From Shewanella subflava (lineage in GTDB: Bacteria; Pseudomonadota; Gammaproteobacteria; Enterobacterales; Shewanellaceae), in the NCBI RefSeq assembly GCF_025971955.1, contig NZ_JAPDMX010000002.1, forward strand, positions 186,001-250,000: a DNA stretch of 64,000 nt. Direction: 5' to 3'. Position numbers and translations under genes: made by a program. The stretch's first letter is position 1. Each line of letters opens with the position of its first letter. Of the stretch, positions 26,976 to 37,365 are shown piece after piece. The notes under the pieces are model-generated. The model was not told where the DNA came from. It did not search any database and worked only from the letters and a program-made list of their open reading frames with translations.

Positions 26976-29100
26976 GGGTAATTAGCCATACATTATGAAT
27001 ATGAGGATTACGTTTATAATCAAGCGGTAAGCATTGATCATCTATATTTACCACCTTCATACCCATCTTGGTGAGTAATTCGATATCCATTTTGAATTTA
27101 CGTTTGTTGTTGGAGAAGATGATCTCACCTTCAACGGCCAATAACTTGATCAAGTCACCCAGCATATTGACGTGATCACGTTGAACATCCCAGCTGTCTT
27201 CCATGCGTTTCGAATTGGAGAATGTCGGTGGGTCGATAAAAATCAATTGGTATTTTTTATCGCTGTTTTCTTTTATCCACTGCAAGCAATCTGCCTGAAT
27301 AAATTGATATTGCTTGCCGGATAAACGGTTTAACTCAAAGTTTTCTTTGGCCCAATTGATATAGGTATTTGACATATCAACCGTGGTCACTGACTTAGCA
27401 CCACCGAGTGCGGCGTGCACGGACGCTGAGCCAGTATAAGAGAATAAATTCAGTACATCGCGGTCTCGGGATTTTTCACCGACGAGTTTACGAGTCACTC
27501 GGTGATCGAGAAACAAACCGGTATCTAAATAGCCCGTTAAGTTCAGTTTAAAACGTGCGCCATATTCTTTGGTGATCACTTCTAACTTTTTATCATCCAA
27601 CTTTTCATATTGGCGAGTGCCTTTTTGACGTTCACGGGTTTTAAGGGTGATTCTGTCTGGGCTAATACCTAATGCGTTAGGTAAAGACAGCAATACATCA
27701 CTGACACGACGCTTAGTGACGGCTTCTGGAATCGTTGCTGGCGCGGAATACTCTTGAATAACAACGTAATCAACGTATTTATCGATAGCGACGTTATATT
27801 CGGGTAAATCCGCATCATAAAGGCGGTAACTGTCGATATTTTCTTTCTTTGCCCATTTTTCTAATTGCTTAACATTCTTTTTAATACGGTTAGCAAATGC
27901 TGGAGCGATATCAGCAATATCAACGCCTTCGGGTAACTCAGGCGCGGTGCGGCGAGTACTGTTCGCATGCAAGGTATAAAGGTTAAACACACATTCAAGT
28001 GCACCGTTAAACATTTTCATTTGTTTATCGGCCTTGAGTTTCAATGACGAAATAAGCTCAACATCACTACATAACATCGCGACTTTCCAGCCACCAAACT
28101 CTTTTTTAAGTTTGTCACCTAGCTGGTAATAAAGCTGTAATAGCTCAGTTACGCTACCAAGACGCTCACCATAAGGTGGGTTGGAGATCAAAAAACCTTC
28201 TGCCGCTGGCGGTTCAATGTTCAGCACATTGCTGACATTAAATTCAATAAGGTCATCGACACCGGCATTTTCAGCATTGCGTTTTGCTAATGCTACTAAG
28301 CGAGAATCAATATCTGATCCATAAAACTTAATGTTACATCGGCTTTTGCCAAGTGTTGCGCGTGCTTTGGCTTCATCTAAAATAGCTGTCCACATGGTTT
28401 TATTGTGACTACGCCAAAACTCAAAACCAAAGCGCTCGCGTTTAAGTCCTGGAGCAATATCCGACGCCATTAACGCAGCTTCGATGAGCACTGTGCCACT
28501 ACCACAAAACGGGTCCAGCAAGGTTACGGGCTGTTGTTGCCAACCAGAACGGACCAACATATTAGCGGCTAAGTTTTCTTTTAACGGCGCTTCACCAGTG
28601 GTTGAACGATATCCACGCTGGTGCAATGACGAGCCCGAAAAGTTCATCGCGATAGTGATTTGACCATTACGGAAATGCGCATCAATTTTAAAATCTGGAT
28701 TAACACGTTCAACATCTGGACGGTTATCACCATCATCACGGAAACGGTCTACGACAGCATCTTTAATTTTTAACGCACCAAACTGGGTGTTATTAATAAA
28801 ACCGCCAGTGCCATGAAAATCGATACTAAAGGTATTTTTATTCGAAAAATGCGATGGCCAATCAATACAGTAAGCGGCGTTATATAACTGCTCTGCTGAT
28901 TCACAGGCACCTTTATAGATAACCAATACAATTCGACTTGCTAGCCTTGTCCATAAAGTGATCCGATAGGCAAGTTCTAGCGGTGCAGAAAAATACACGC
29001 CCGCAACGCTTTCCTTTATGTCAAAAGCGCCAAACTCTTTTAGTTCACAGGCAAGGCTATATTCAAACCCTTTAGGGGAAGCAGCAAAAAAATTAAACAT
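26965..29100 (-). CDS. rlmKL: 23S rRNA (G2445-N2)/(G2069-N7) methyltransferase RlmKL
   Basis: A 711-residue fusion enzyme that methylates two guanines of 23S rRNA. A THUMP domain (about 45-155) leads into the RlmL Rossmann domain with [10 protein letters not shown] and the NPPYGER catalytic motif. The C-terminal RlmK methyltransferase has [15 protein letters not shown] and [10 protein letters not shown]. Length and order match the E. coli enzyme. It heads an operon with the glutaredoxin-like gene and uup. Confidence 0.97.
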   Translation of the reverse strand: MFNFFAASPKGFEYSLACELKEFGAFDIKESVAGVYFSAPLELAYRITLWTRLASRIVLVIYKGACESAEQLYNAAYCIDWPSHFSNKNTFSIDFHGTGGFINNTQFGALKIKDAVVDRFRDDGDNRPDVERVNPDFKIDAHFRNGQITIAMNFSGSSLHQRGYRSTTGEAPLKENLAANMLVRSGWQQQPVTLLDPFCGSGTVLIEAALMASDIAPGLKRERFGFEFWRSHNKTMWTAILDEAKARATLGKSRCNIKFYGSDIDSRLVALAKRNAENAGVDDLIEFNVSNVLNIEPPAAEGFLISNPPYGERLGSVTELLQLYYQLGDKLKKEFGGWKVAMLCSDVELISSLKLKADKQMKMFNGALECVFNLYTLHANSTRRTAPELPEGVDIADIAPAFANRIKKNVKQLEKWAKKENIDSYRLYDADLPEYNVAIDKYVDYVVIQEYSAPATIPEAVTKRRVSDVLLSLPNALGISPDRITLKTRERQKGTRQYEKLDDKKLEVITKEYGARFKLNLTGYLDTGLFLDHRVTRKLVGEKSRDRDVLNLFSYTGSASVHAALGGAKSVTTVDMSNTYINWAKENFELNRLSGKQYQFIQADCLQWIKENSDKKYQLIFIDPPTFSNSKRMEDSWDVQRDHVNMLGDLIKLLAVEGEIIFSNNKRKFKMDIELLTKMGMKVVNIDDQCLPLDYKRNPHIHNVWLITHAK

Positions 29101-29410
29101 AGGTTAGCTAGTCATCTTTACTCAATAAATTCTGACGCGCATTATACCTGCTCAAACCGATATCCCCAACGACTTATCGACTATGCCTGTGCTTCATTTG
29201 ACTCCGTTTTACATGTTAAGCACTGCAATTTACCTATTGATAACAATTATCGCTAGTTAAACAGGCAAACAGACTGCTTTATCAGCAAACGGGCTGTCAT
29301 TTCAAAAATAGACTTGCAAAGCGACAAGTCAGTCGTTATAGTTCGCCCCGCTTCGAAGAGCACCACAATCTTACAACAGAATGTGACTCCTCAAAGCGGC
29401 GTTTATCGGA
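29101..29410. other. Divergent spacer between rlmKL and the tRNA-fMet array
   Basis: No gene seen. It carries the tRNA array promoter (29314-29342) and presumably the rlmKL promoter on the other strand. Confidence 0.6.
29314..29342 (+). promoter_or_regulatory. Sigma-70 promoter of the tRNA-fMet array
   Basis: TTGCAA and TATAGT are separated by exactly 17 bp and followed by the GC-rich discriminator TCGCCCCGC, the pattern of stringently controlled stable-RNA promoters. The first tRNA begins about 60 nt after the predicted start. Confidence 0.75.
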
Positions 29411-29487
<77 letters not shown>

Positions 29488-29632
29488 ATTTAACAACGAG
29501 ATTTAATTTAGCTGGTATATCGGTTTTAGACCATATTACCCTCAAAATTTTCAGTTCCAATTCGGAACCAAAATCTAAAATTATTTGAAGTTGATTAAAT
29601 GCTTACGATAAACGAAGTGATTCAAATACAGT

Positions 29633-29709
<77 letters not shown>

Positions 29710-29734
29710 ATTTGATCAATATTATATTGGTTTG

Positions 29735-29802
29735 AAGATAATATCGGGCTCAGCTCTTATTATCCACAAAGGTCGTCGGTTCAAATCCGGCTCCCGCAAC
29801 CA
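29735..29802 (+). pseudogene. tRNA-fMet 3'-half fossil A
   Basis: From AAGGTCGTCGG to the CCA end (29769-29802) it is identical to the tRNA. The anticodon stem begins (TCGGGCTCA) and then runs into unrelated sequence (GCTCTTATTATCC), so the CAT anticodon is lost. The 5' half is absent, so it cannot fold as a tRNA. Confidence 0.85.
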
Positions 29803-29832
29803 ATTTGATAAAATAAAAGTAATAAATACAGT

Positions 29833-29909
<77 letters not shown>

Positions 29910-29933
29910 ATTTATAAACTACATTTTGGTTGA

Positions 29934-30001
29934 AAGATAATATCGGGCTCAGCTCTTATTATCCACAAAGGTCGTAGGTTTAAATCTGGCTATAGCAACC
30001 A
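29934..30001 (+). pseudogene. tRNA-fMet 3'-half fossil B
   Basis: Same structure as fossil A but more decayed: GTAGGTTTAAATCTGG in the T arm and TATAGCAACCA at the end. Confidence 0.8.
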
Positions 30002-30031
30002 ATTTAATAAAATAAAAGTAATAAATACAGT

Positions 30032-30108
<77 letters not shown>

Positions 30109-30132
30109 ATTTATAAACTACATTTTGGTTGA

Positions 30133-30200
30133 AAGATAATATCGGGCTCAGCTCTTATTATCCGCAAAGGTCGTAGGTTCAAATCCGGCTCCCGCAACCA
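30133..30200 (+). pseudogene. tRNA-fMet 3'-half fossil C
   Basis: Shares the left part of fossil B, but its acceptor end (CTCCCGCAACCA) is undamaged. One T-arm base differs from the functional tRNA. Confidence 0.82.
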
Positions 30201-30281
30201 ATTTATATTTCTGATTTATTTATACTCCCCTCGATTCAAATATCCCCCTTACAACTCTTGTTATCAATATATTTTTGTTTG

Positions 30282-30349
30282 TAGATAATATCGAACTCAG
30301 TTCTTTTTATGCGTAAAGCTCATCAGTTCAAATTCAGTTCCCGCAACCA
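30282..30349 (+). pseudogene. tRNA-fMet 3'-half fossil D
   Basis: Heavily mutated copy (TCGAACTCAGTTC, then CAGTTCAAATTCAGTTCCC) that still ends in GCAACCA. It lies 149 bp after fossil C with no full tRNA between. Confidence 0.65.
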
Positions 30350-30430
30350 AATTATATTTCTGATTTATTCTATGCCTTCGATATTCAAATTCATCTATTG
30401 CAACTCATTTTATCAATCTGGCTTTATTTT

Positions 30431-30475
30431 TAGACGTTATCGGGCTCAACTCTTATGCACACAAAGTTAACCCCA
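30431..30475 (+). pseudogene. tRNA-fMet 3'-half fossil E
   Basis: Only the left part survives (TTATCGGGCTCAACTCTTATG, here split over the anticodon region). It lies again 149 bp from the previous copy. The T arm and CCA are gone. Confidence 0.5.
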
Positions 30476-30658
30476 GATAACGAAAAAATATCTTAGGATA
30501 ATTTTATATTGGGCACATTCACTCCTGAATATGTTGAATGCGGTGAATGATAATCCACTAAAAAGTAAATGAGGGTAGGTATTGGAAACTTGAAGTGACA
30601 AATTCGATGCACAGAGCTGCAATGGCTCTGCAGTAAAAATATGAAATAAAACCTGCTG

Positions 30659-31270
30659 TTACACAGGTTTTTTCAGCCAATGCTTCACTCGAGTGCGATT
30701 ATTGTTATCGCGACTTTTCATGATGAGTTGATCATCGGTTTGATGTTCAGTTGATTTAGCAAGACGGTCGTATAACAGCACATTTACTGATGCGGCTAGA
30801 TTCATACAACCTTTTGTTGGCACATAAACGACATCATCGGCAGCATCGATAATTTGCTGTGGGATGGAACCATCTTCGGGGCCAAAGATATAAAATGCAC
30901 TTTCTGGATGGGTAAATTGCGGTAGAGGTATCGCCCCTACCACTAAATCTACACAAATAATCTTACTGTTAGCAGGTACTTGATCTAATAATGATTCAAC
31001 CCCCTGCAACGGGATGGTTCTCGCGGCTTGCTTTTTATCTACTTCATATTGCGCTTCAGCTTTAACGGCTAAATCATAACGTCTTCCAGTATAAAACACC
31101 TGATTGACGCCATAACAACCTGAAGCTCGCATAATTCCACCGACATTAACAGGCGTTTTAGGATTAACAAGGCCGATAGCAACATGCGCTTCATTCGAGC
31201 TAACACACTGGGCAGACGCTTGCTCAGCTTGGTTAATTGAGCAAGTGTCTAGGGATTGATTATCAGGCAT
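30659..31270 (-). CDS. SPOUT/TrmH-family RNA 2'-O-methyltransferase
   Basis: 203 residues. The SpoU motifs are NPKTPVNVGGIMRAS (motif 1), FYIFGPEDGSIPQQI (motif 2) and CMNLAASVNVLLYDRL (motif 3), which form the knotted AdoMet site. The RNA target is not evident; the enzyme is shorter than TrmJ. Its start overlaps the end of the yfcL-like gene by 1 bp, so it belongs to that operon. Confidence 0.92.
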   Translation of the reverse strand: MPDNQSLDTCSINQAEQASAQCVSSNEAHVAIGLVNPKTPVNVGGIMRASGCYGVNQVFYTGRRYDLAVKAEAQYEVDKKQAARTIPLQGVESLLDQVPANSKIICVDLVVGAIPLPQFTHPESAFYIFGPEDGSIPQQIIDAADDVVYVPTKGCMNLAASVNVLLYDRLAKSTEHQTDDQLIMKSRDNNNRTRVKHWLKKPV

Positions 31271-31548
31271 TAAGATACAGCTTCAACAATTCGACTGCGT
31301 AATTGCTGCCAAGCTTTTGCTACTAAAACATAATCAGCATCATTTAGCTCTTCATTGGCAAGAGCGAGGCACTGAATCACTTCATGGTCTAATGCATCAA
31401 GACCTTGATCAGCTTGAGCTTCCAATTTAGCCAACACCACAGCAATATGGCCTTGTAAGTAACCACTTGCAAAAAGTGCATCGTCATCACCATTACTGAC
31501 GGTTTCTTTTATCCAAGATTCCATCGCTGCATCATACTTTTCTAACAT
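31270..31548 (-). CDS. yfcL: YfcL-family protein
   Basis: 92 residues, the same length as E. coli YfcL. It shares the segment DDALFASGYLQGHIAV and overall acidity. It is found with aroC/prmB in enterics as well as here. Function unknown. Confidence 0.8.
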   Translation of the reverse strand: MLEKYDAAMESWIKETVSNGDDDALFASGYLQGHIAVVLAKLEAQADQGLDALDHEVIQCLALANEELNDADYVLVAKAWQQLRSRIVEAVS

Positions 31549-31552
31549 GGGT

Positions 31553-32734
31553 TTATTCCACCAAATCTGGGTTAGCCACTTGGTACATCACATAATCGTG
31601 GTAACCAGTAATCACTTTATAATAACCCGTGAGGGCTTTATCTAATTCAGGGTCGCCACTATCCACAATTAATGGGCGTCCATCAAGTGCTTTTAGCTTA
31701 GTTTTTGTGGCAACGATTAAAATATTGTCTTTCCCAAGCTGTTTTATTAATGCTGGCGACAATTGTTGATTGCCTCTCCCCAATATATGTCCCTGACCAC
31801 CAATTAGCGTGATCACCAATTTTGTCGGCTTATCTTGGGTAATATCAATTAATTGTTGAGCGGTAACATCACTGGCTATTAATTGCTTATCTTGAATAAC
31901 ATCAACTCCAAGTAGCGTGTTGTCGAGATATAAGTCATCCATGATCGCCGCAACAGTACTGCCAGAACCCATAATAAAGATTTCATCTTCCATTGACTCA
32001 ATTACGTCTGCAGCGATATCGGCTAACACCAGTTCGTCTACTTCCTTGCCACCCATTTTTACCGCTTGCACATACCGAGGTTCTGCAGGTACTAGCATTT
32101 CACCAAAACGCTTTGCTTTTACCGTGCCCTGCCTGAATGCGGTTTCATCAATATCCATCACATCAGCAGACATTAAGCTAACTAACTCACCATCAAGCAG
32201 CATTTTAACCACTAAACCTGATGCTTTAGGGGTTATGCCATAAACACCTGAATGGATTTTCACACCAGCGGGTACACCTAAAACAGGAATAGCATCATCA
32301 ATAACAGAATAGACATCTCTTGCTGTGCCATCTCCACCTGCAAATAACAGCAAATCGAGAGTTTCATTCATCAAAGTCTCAACAGCGTTACAAGTATCTT
32401 GCTGGGTTGTGCTAACGTTTGCCTGCTTCATTGATTCACGCACTGGCGCAACATTCGCATCATCCAGATTAGAGTGATGTTGATAGACAACATGGGTATC
32501 AAAACCCATATTTCGAGCGAGGTCCTCCCCCATGCAACCTGAAGCGGTAATCACTTGAATACGGGTCTGATAAGGTAACAACACCGCTAATGCTTGCTGC
32601 ATACGTAAATGAGCTTTGGGCTCGGCACCTTTGGCTAATGCTTCTTCTACTACACCGTCAGTGCCCTTTAGACCAACACTGCCACCTAAACCCGCTAATG
32701 GGTTAATAAGTAAACCTAAACGAAACGGTTTCAC
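31553..32734 (-). CDS. ATP-NAD kinase-like protein
   Basis: 393 residues with the N-terminus LGLLINPLAGLGGSVGLKG and the diagnostic GGDGTARDV motif of the NAD kinase/diacylglycerol kinase fold. The central part has VPAGVKIHSGVY. It is longer than NadK and belongs to the ATP-NAD kinase-related family of uncertain substrate. It precedes yfcL by 4 bp. Confidence 0.88.
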   Translation of the reverse strand: MKPFRLGLLINPLAGLGGSVGLKGTDGVVEEALAKGAEPKAHLRMQQALAVLLPYQTRIQVITASGCMGEDLARNMGFDTHVVYQHHSNLDDANVAPVRESMKQANVSTTQQDTCNAVETLMNETLDLLLFAGGDGTARDVYSVIDDAIPVLGVPAGVKIHSGVYGITPKASGLVVKMLLDGELVSLMSADVMDIDETAFRQGTVKAKRFGEMLVPAEPRYVQAVKMGGKEVDELVLADIAADVIESMEDEIFIMGSGSTVAAIMDDLYLDNTLLGVDVIQDKQLIASDVTAQQLIDITQDKPTKLVITLIGGQGHILGRGNQQLSPALIKQLGKDNILIVATKTKLKALDGRPLIVDSGDPELDKALTGYYKVITGYHDYVMYQVANPDLVE

Positions 32735-32783
32735 ATTGGCTCCTTTTATTTCAAGCAGTTAAATGTATCTAATACGTTAATGG

Positions 32784-33968
32784 TTAAGCCAGCTCAATAT
32801 CTTGGCGCGGTGTTTTACCGTTCATTTTGGGAATAAAAAGCACCAAGATGGCCGAAGCAAATGCACACGCAGCAGCAAATAGCCACACATGCATTGCGCC
32901 GCTGCCATCTCCCCAAATATGACCACTAATCCAAGTACCTAGCGCACCACCAACACCAAAACTAATGCTGGCATACATGGCCTGCCCTTTACTGCGGTGA
33001 TGAATGCCGAAATGTCGATGGATAAACTGAATCGACACCGCGTGGGTTAAGCCAAACGTAAATGCATGAAGCGCTTGGCTCAATAACAGTAACAGTAAAT
33101 TATCTGGATAGTACCCTAAAAGTAACCATCTTAGCGCGGTTAACAGCGTGCTTATGACTAACAACTGACGTAAACCATATTTGCCAATCAACTTAGATGC
33201 ATATAAAAAAATGGCTATTTCTGCCATCACACCAATAGCCACCATAATGCCCGCTACGGTTTCGGAGTAACCAATTTGTTTAAGGTAAAGTACAAAGAAA
33301 CCATAAAAAGGACCGACACTCATTTGCAGTAATAATGCGGAGAGCAAAAATAATACGATGGATTTATCCAACTGTAGCTTAGGACGTTCAGCAGCACTTA
33401 ACGCCACCGCCCTTGTTGATGGAAGTGGCAAAGCACATATGAGCAAACCCATAAACAGCATCATGCCAATATAAGGCAGTACTTCTGCACCAAAGCGTTC
33501 AATACCCATTCCAGCCGCCACAACCAGAACAATATAGCCTACACTGCCCCAACTACGGATAGCGCCGTATTGATTCGCTTTGTCACCTAAGGTTTCAAGG
33601 GTGATCACCTCAAGCTGAGCTAAAATCGCATTCCAAAAGAAGGTATATATTGTCAAACTGATGGCCAAATACCAAAAACCACCTTCAAAGAAAAAGCTGA
33701 TAAAAGTCAGTGCAGCACAAAATGCACCTATTTTGATTAAGTCTGCCCTCATACCTGTTCTATCGGCAACGATTGCCCATAGATTGGGCGCGACAATCCG
33801 CGTTGCCATTAAAATCGCTAATAAGGAACCTATTTCTTGTGCATCAAAGCCTCGGGCGTCAAAGAAAACCCCAAGATACGGCACTAACACACCTAAAATA
33901 GCAAAGAAGAAGAAATAACAAGCCCTGAGCCAGCGAAGCTGCAACTCAGGGCTAGAAGTGATTGGCAT
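32784..33968 (-). CDS. MFS transporter (HcaT/MFS_1-like)
   Basis: 394 residues with about 12 membrane helices. The start LRWLRACYFFFFAILGVLVPYLGVFFDARG is typical of the MFS_1-like (3-phenylpropionate/LacY-like) group. Its start abuts the aroC stop. The substrate is unknown. Confidence 0.88.
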   Translation of the reverse strand: MPITSSPELQLRWLRACYFFFFAILGVLVPYLGVFFDARGFDAQEIGSLLAILMATRIVAPNLWAIVADRTGMRADLIKIGAFCAALTFISFFFEGGFWYLAISLTIYTFFWNAILAQLEVITLETLGDKANQYGAIRSWGSVGYIVLVVAAGMGIERFGAEVLPYIGMMLFMGLLICALPLPSTRAVALSAAERPKLQLDKSIVLFLLSALLLQMSVGPFYGFFVLYLKQIGYSETVAGIMVAIGVMAEIAIFLYASKLIGKYGLRQLLVISTLLTALRWLLLGYYPDNLLLLLLSQALHAFTFGLTHAVSIQFIHRHFGIHHRSKGQAMYASISFGVGGALGTWISGHIWGDGSGAMHVWLFAAACAFASAILVLFIPKMNGKTPRQDIELA

Positions 33969-35063
33969 TTAACGCATTCCGATTACGGGGGTTTCACAGT
34001 GTACATCTTGGTTTTGTGCACGATGGCGTAATAGATGATCCATTAACACAATGGCTAACATCGCTTCTGCAATAGGTACCGCGCGGATCCCAACACAGGG
34101 ATCATGTCGACCTTTAGTAACAACGTCGGCAACCTCGCCTTGGGCAGTCATACTTTTACCCGGCACACTAATGCTAGATGTCGGCTTTAAAGCAATATTA
34201 GCAACAATAGGTTGGCCTGAAGATATACCACCCAGTACGCCACCAGCATGATTTGACTCAAAGCCTTGTGGCGACATTAAATCACGACCTTCTGAACCTT
34301 TTTGAGTCACCACACCAAAGCCATCACCAATCTCAACACCTTTGACCGCATTAATCCCCATCAAAGCATGGGCGATATCGGCATCTAAGCGATCAAATAC
34401 TGGCTCACCTAATCCCACAGGTACACCTGTAGCGGCGACAGTAATTTTGGCACCAATCGAGTCACCGGATTTTTTCAGTTCACGCATGTATTCATCCAGT
34501 GCATCCAATTTGCTGGCATCTGGAAAGAAAAAGGCATTTTGTTCTACTTGTGCTAAATCAATTTGCTCAGCACAAATAGGACCTAATTGCGATAAATAGC
34601 CATGAATTTCGATACCATGGACGGCTTTCAAATACTTTTTAGCAACCGCACCGGCGGCAACACGCATAGCCGTTTCACGGGCAGATGAGCGCCCACCGCC
34701 TCGATAATCGCGTAAACCATATTTTTGTTGGTAGGTATAATCGGCATGGCCAGGACGGAACAAATCTTTAATATTTGAATAATCTTGACTGCGTTGATCG
34801 GTATTTTCAATCAGTAAACCAATTGATGTTCCCGTAGTTTTGCCTTCAAACACCCCAGATAAAATACGCACTTCATCGGCTTCACGACGCGCGGTGGTAT
34901 AGCGCGATGTGCCAGGTCGGCGACGGTCTAAGTCATGTTGCATATCTTCAACGGTTAATTCTAGCCCTGGAGGACAGCCGTCAATAATACATCCAAGTGC
35001 CACACCATGGCTTTCACCAAATGTGGTCACTACAAAGTTTTGCCCGATACTGTTTCCTGACAT
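33969..35063 (-). CDS. aroC: Chorismate synthase AroC
   Basis: 364 residues. It converts EPSP to chorismate with reduced FMN, the last shared step of the shikimate pathway. Signatures are [26 protein letters not shown] and [20 protein letters not shown]. It lies between prmB and the MFS gene on the minus strand. Confidence 0.98.
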   Translation of the reverse strand: MSGNSIGQNFVVTTFGESHGVALGCIIDGCPPGLELTVEDMQHDLDRRRPGTSRYTTARREADEVRILSGVFEGKTTGTSIGLLIENTDQRSQDYSNIKDLFRPGHADYTYQQKYGLRDYRGGGRSSARETAMRVAAGAVAKKYLKAVHGIEIHGYLSQLGPICAEQIDLAQVEQNAFFFPDASKLDALDEYMRELKKSGDSIGAKITVAATGVPVGLGEPVFDRLDADIAHALMGINAVKGVEIGDGFGVVTQKGSEGRDLMSPQGFESNHAGGVLGGISSGQPIVANIALKPTSSISVPGKSMTAQGEVADVVTKGRHDPCVGIRAVPIAEAMLAIVLMDHLLRHRAQNQDVHCETPVIGMR

Positions 35064-35125
35064 GCGCCCTTTATCCCTTCATAAATAAAAACTGAATAGC
35101 GTAATGCTACACTAATACAGCGTCA

Positions 35126-36070
35126 TTATTCACTATCTTTATAGATGGCGAAAAGTGATTCATTTTCAACTAACTGATCACGGGTTAATACAAACACCCC
35201 GTCACCGCCAAATTCAAAATCAACCCAGGTAAATGGTACATCAGGGAATTGTTCCATTAAGTGCACCATTGAATTACCCACCTCAACCACTAACAGGCCA
35301 TTCTCAGTCAAATAATCTGCGGCATTGGCTAAAATTCGCTTGGTTAAATCCAAGCCATCACGACCAGAAGCTAACCCAATCGCAGGTTCATGGTGATACT
35401 CGTTTGGCATATCGCCAATGTCATCCTCATCAACGTAAGGTGGGTTTGATACGATCAAATCGTAGTGCGGCCCTTTAGGAATAGCAGAGAATAAATCTGA
35501 CTGGATCGGGAACACACGTTCTAATACGCCAAGGGTCTCAATATTAATTTGAGCCACTTCTAGGGCATCTTCACTAATATCAAGCGCATCAACTTCAGCA
35601 TCTTCAAATGCATAAGCACATGCAATAGCAATACAGGCACTGCCGGTACACAAATCCATAATTCGATGAACAGGCTTGTTATACAGCCATGGGCTGAAAT
35701 GATTATTGATCATTTCAGCAATCGGCGAACGTGGCACCAATACGCGCTCATCAACAAAAAATTCTAATCCCGCAAAACGCGCTTTATTGGTCAAGTAAGG
35801 TACAGGCAAACGTTCACGTACTCGGCGAATAATTAACTCAACAATTTTATGCTTTTCACTGCTGGTTAAGTTTGAATGAATCACTTGCTGACCAATTTCT
35901 TCTGGTAGGTGTAATGCATGAAAAACTAATGCAATGGCTTCATCCCAAGCATTATCAGTACCATGGCCATAATAAATACCGGCATCGTTGAAGCGACTAA
36001 CAGCCCAACGAAGCATATCGCCAATGGTGCGCAGTTCAGTGACCGCTTCATCTACAAAAATTTTATCCAA
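35126..36070 (-). CDS. prmB: Ribosomal protein L3 glutamine methyltransferase PrmB
   Basis: 314 residues. It N5-methylates a glutamine of ribosomal protein L3. The AdoMet motif is [14 protein letters not shown] and the catalytic motif is [11 protein letters not shown]. Adjacency to aroC matches the enteric order. Confidence 0.96.
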   Translation of the reverse strand: MDKIFVDEAVTELRTIGDMLRWAVSRFNDAGIYYGHGTDNAWDEAIALVFHALHLPEEIGQQVIHSNLTSSEKHKIVELIIRRVRERLPVPYLTNKARFAGLEFFVDERVLVPRSPIAEMINNHFSPWLYNKPVHRIMDLCTGSACIAIACAYAFEDAEVDALDISEDALEVAQINIETLGVLERVFPIQSDLFSAIPKGPHYDLIVSNPPYVDEDDIGDMPNEYHHEPAIGLASGRDGLDLTKRILANAADYLTENGLLVVEVGNSMVHLMEQFPDVPFTWVDFEFGGDGVFVLTRDQLVENESLFAIYKDSE

Positions 36071-36149
36071 AACACACTCCTACAAAATAGTTCTGCTGCA
36101 TTGTAACTGATGTCTATTAAGATGGCCTAGAATTCAATACAATATCACC

Positions 36150-36677
36150 ATGAATGACAAAAATATCACTGATTTCGAGTCGTTTAGTGATCTTGTTGCT
36201 GGTATCAAGCCAATTAAGCAACAAGCCCATCACTTCAAACAACCCGTAAAACCCAAACAACAAGTCGAAATAAAAGCGCAGCAAATTCATGCCAGCAGCT
36301 ACTTTTCTGACACCTATCAACCTTTACTTCCGGTAACGGGGCCGATGCGGTGGGCGAACGAAAATGTTGATAAGCTTGAACTTAAACGTTTACGCCGTGG
36401 GGATTATGTTCCTGATTTATTGCTGGATTTACATGGTTTAAGGCAGTCAGAAGCCAAGCTAGAACTGGCGGCTTTGATTCAAGCATGCGTGAAACAAAAC
36501 AGTATTTGCTGCAGCGTGATGCATGGATATGGCATGGGAATATTAAAACAACAAATACCCATGTGGTTAGCCCAACACCCCAAAGTAAGAGCGTTTCATC
36601 AAGCCCCTAAAGAATGGGGCGGCGATGCGGCATTGTTGGTATTAATCGATATTGGTGATCAACCACACAGAAGATAA
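36150..36677 (+). CDS. smrB: Smr-domain endonuclease SmrB
   Basis: 175 residues with a C-terminal Smr domain: [17 protein letters not shown] and the [14 protein letters not shown] loop. SmrB cleaves mRNA between collided ribosomes. It is divergent from prmB, as in E. coli. Confidence 0.94.
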   Translation: MNDKNITDFESFSDLVAGIKPIKQQAHHFKQPVKPKQQVEIKAQQIHASSYFSDTYQPLLPVTGPMRWANENVDKLELKRLRRGDYVPDLLLDLHGLRQSEAKLELAALIQACVKQNSICCSVMHGYGMGILKQQIPMWLAQHPKVRAFHQAPKEWGGDAALLVLIDIGDQPHRR

Positions 36678-36708
36678 TCGCTAAACTCTCAAAACGGGTT
36701 AATTAGCA

Positions 36709-37176
36709 TTAGCCTGCTAGGGGGTAATTCATCCCCACTAAACTCGCCACTTCCATATGCTTATCTATTTGCACAAAAGCGGATGTGGCAAAAATGGGAG
36801 GTTCAGCTCCCGCAACAAGCTCACTCACTAAAAAGCTAACAATTGGCATGTGAGTAATCACTAGCACGGTATCAGCTTTATATTGTTCTGCGTAAGCCAA
36901 AATAACATCGGCTGCTCTTCTTGGATCGCCAGAAGGCGTAATATCATCCAATACTATACACTTTCTCGCTTTAGGTAAGTGCTTACTCACTACCTGCCAC
37001 GTTTGCTGAGCACGCAGATAAGGGCTAACTAAAACCAAATCTAGCTGAGAGATATGGTTGCTAAGTAAACCGGCCATTTGACCTGTTTGATATCTCCCAT
37101 TATGCGTTAACATCCTTTCACGATCTGATGGCGCATCAAAACTGGCTTCACCATGACGCATCAAAAACAACTGCAT
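36709..37176 (-). CDS. sixA: Phosphohistidine phosphatase SixA
   Basis: 155 residues of the histidine phosphatase family, with the RHG motif at the N-terminus (LMRHGEAS, catalytic His8) and the second His in VITHMPIVS. SixA dephosphorylates phosphohistidine proteins such as those of the nitrogen PTS or ArcB. Confidence 0.93.
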   Translation of the reverse strand: MQLFLMRHGEASFDAPSDRERMLTHNGRYQTGQMAGLLSNHISQLDLVLVSPYLRAQQTWQVVSKHLPKARKCIVLDDITPSGDPRRAADVILAYAEQYKADTVLVITHMPIVSFLVSELVAGAEPPIFATSAFVQIDKHMEVASLVGMNYPLAG

Positions 37177-37365
37177 ACTACACTCGATTTCAATCTTATT
37201 AACTCGTGAACCAATTGTAGCCTCATTAACTCTGAGGCGAAACCGTACACAAACAAAAATTAACTCAACTTTAGTCGATAAATAAAATAAAAGTGATACG
37301 AGTTATTTGCTAAAAACTGATAACAATATCAATATATAACTAGAACCGTTACCTGGAGCCTTCAC

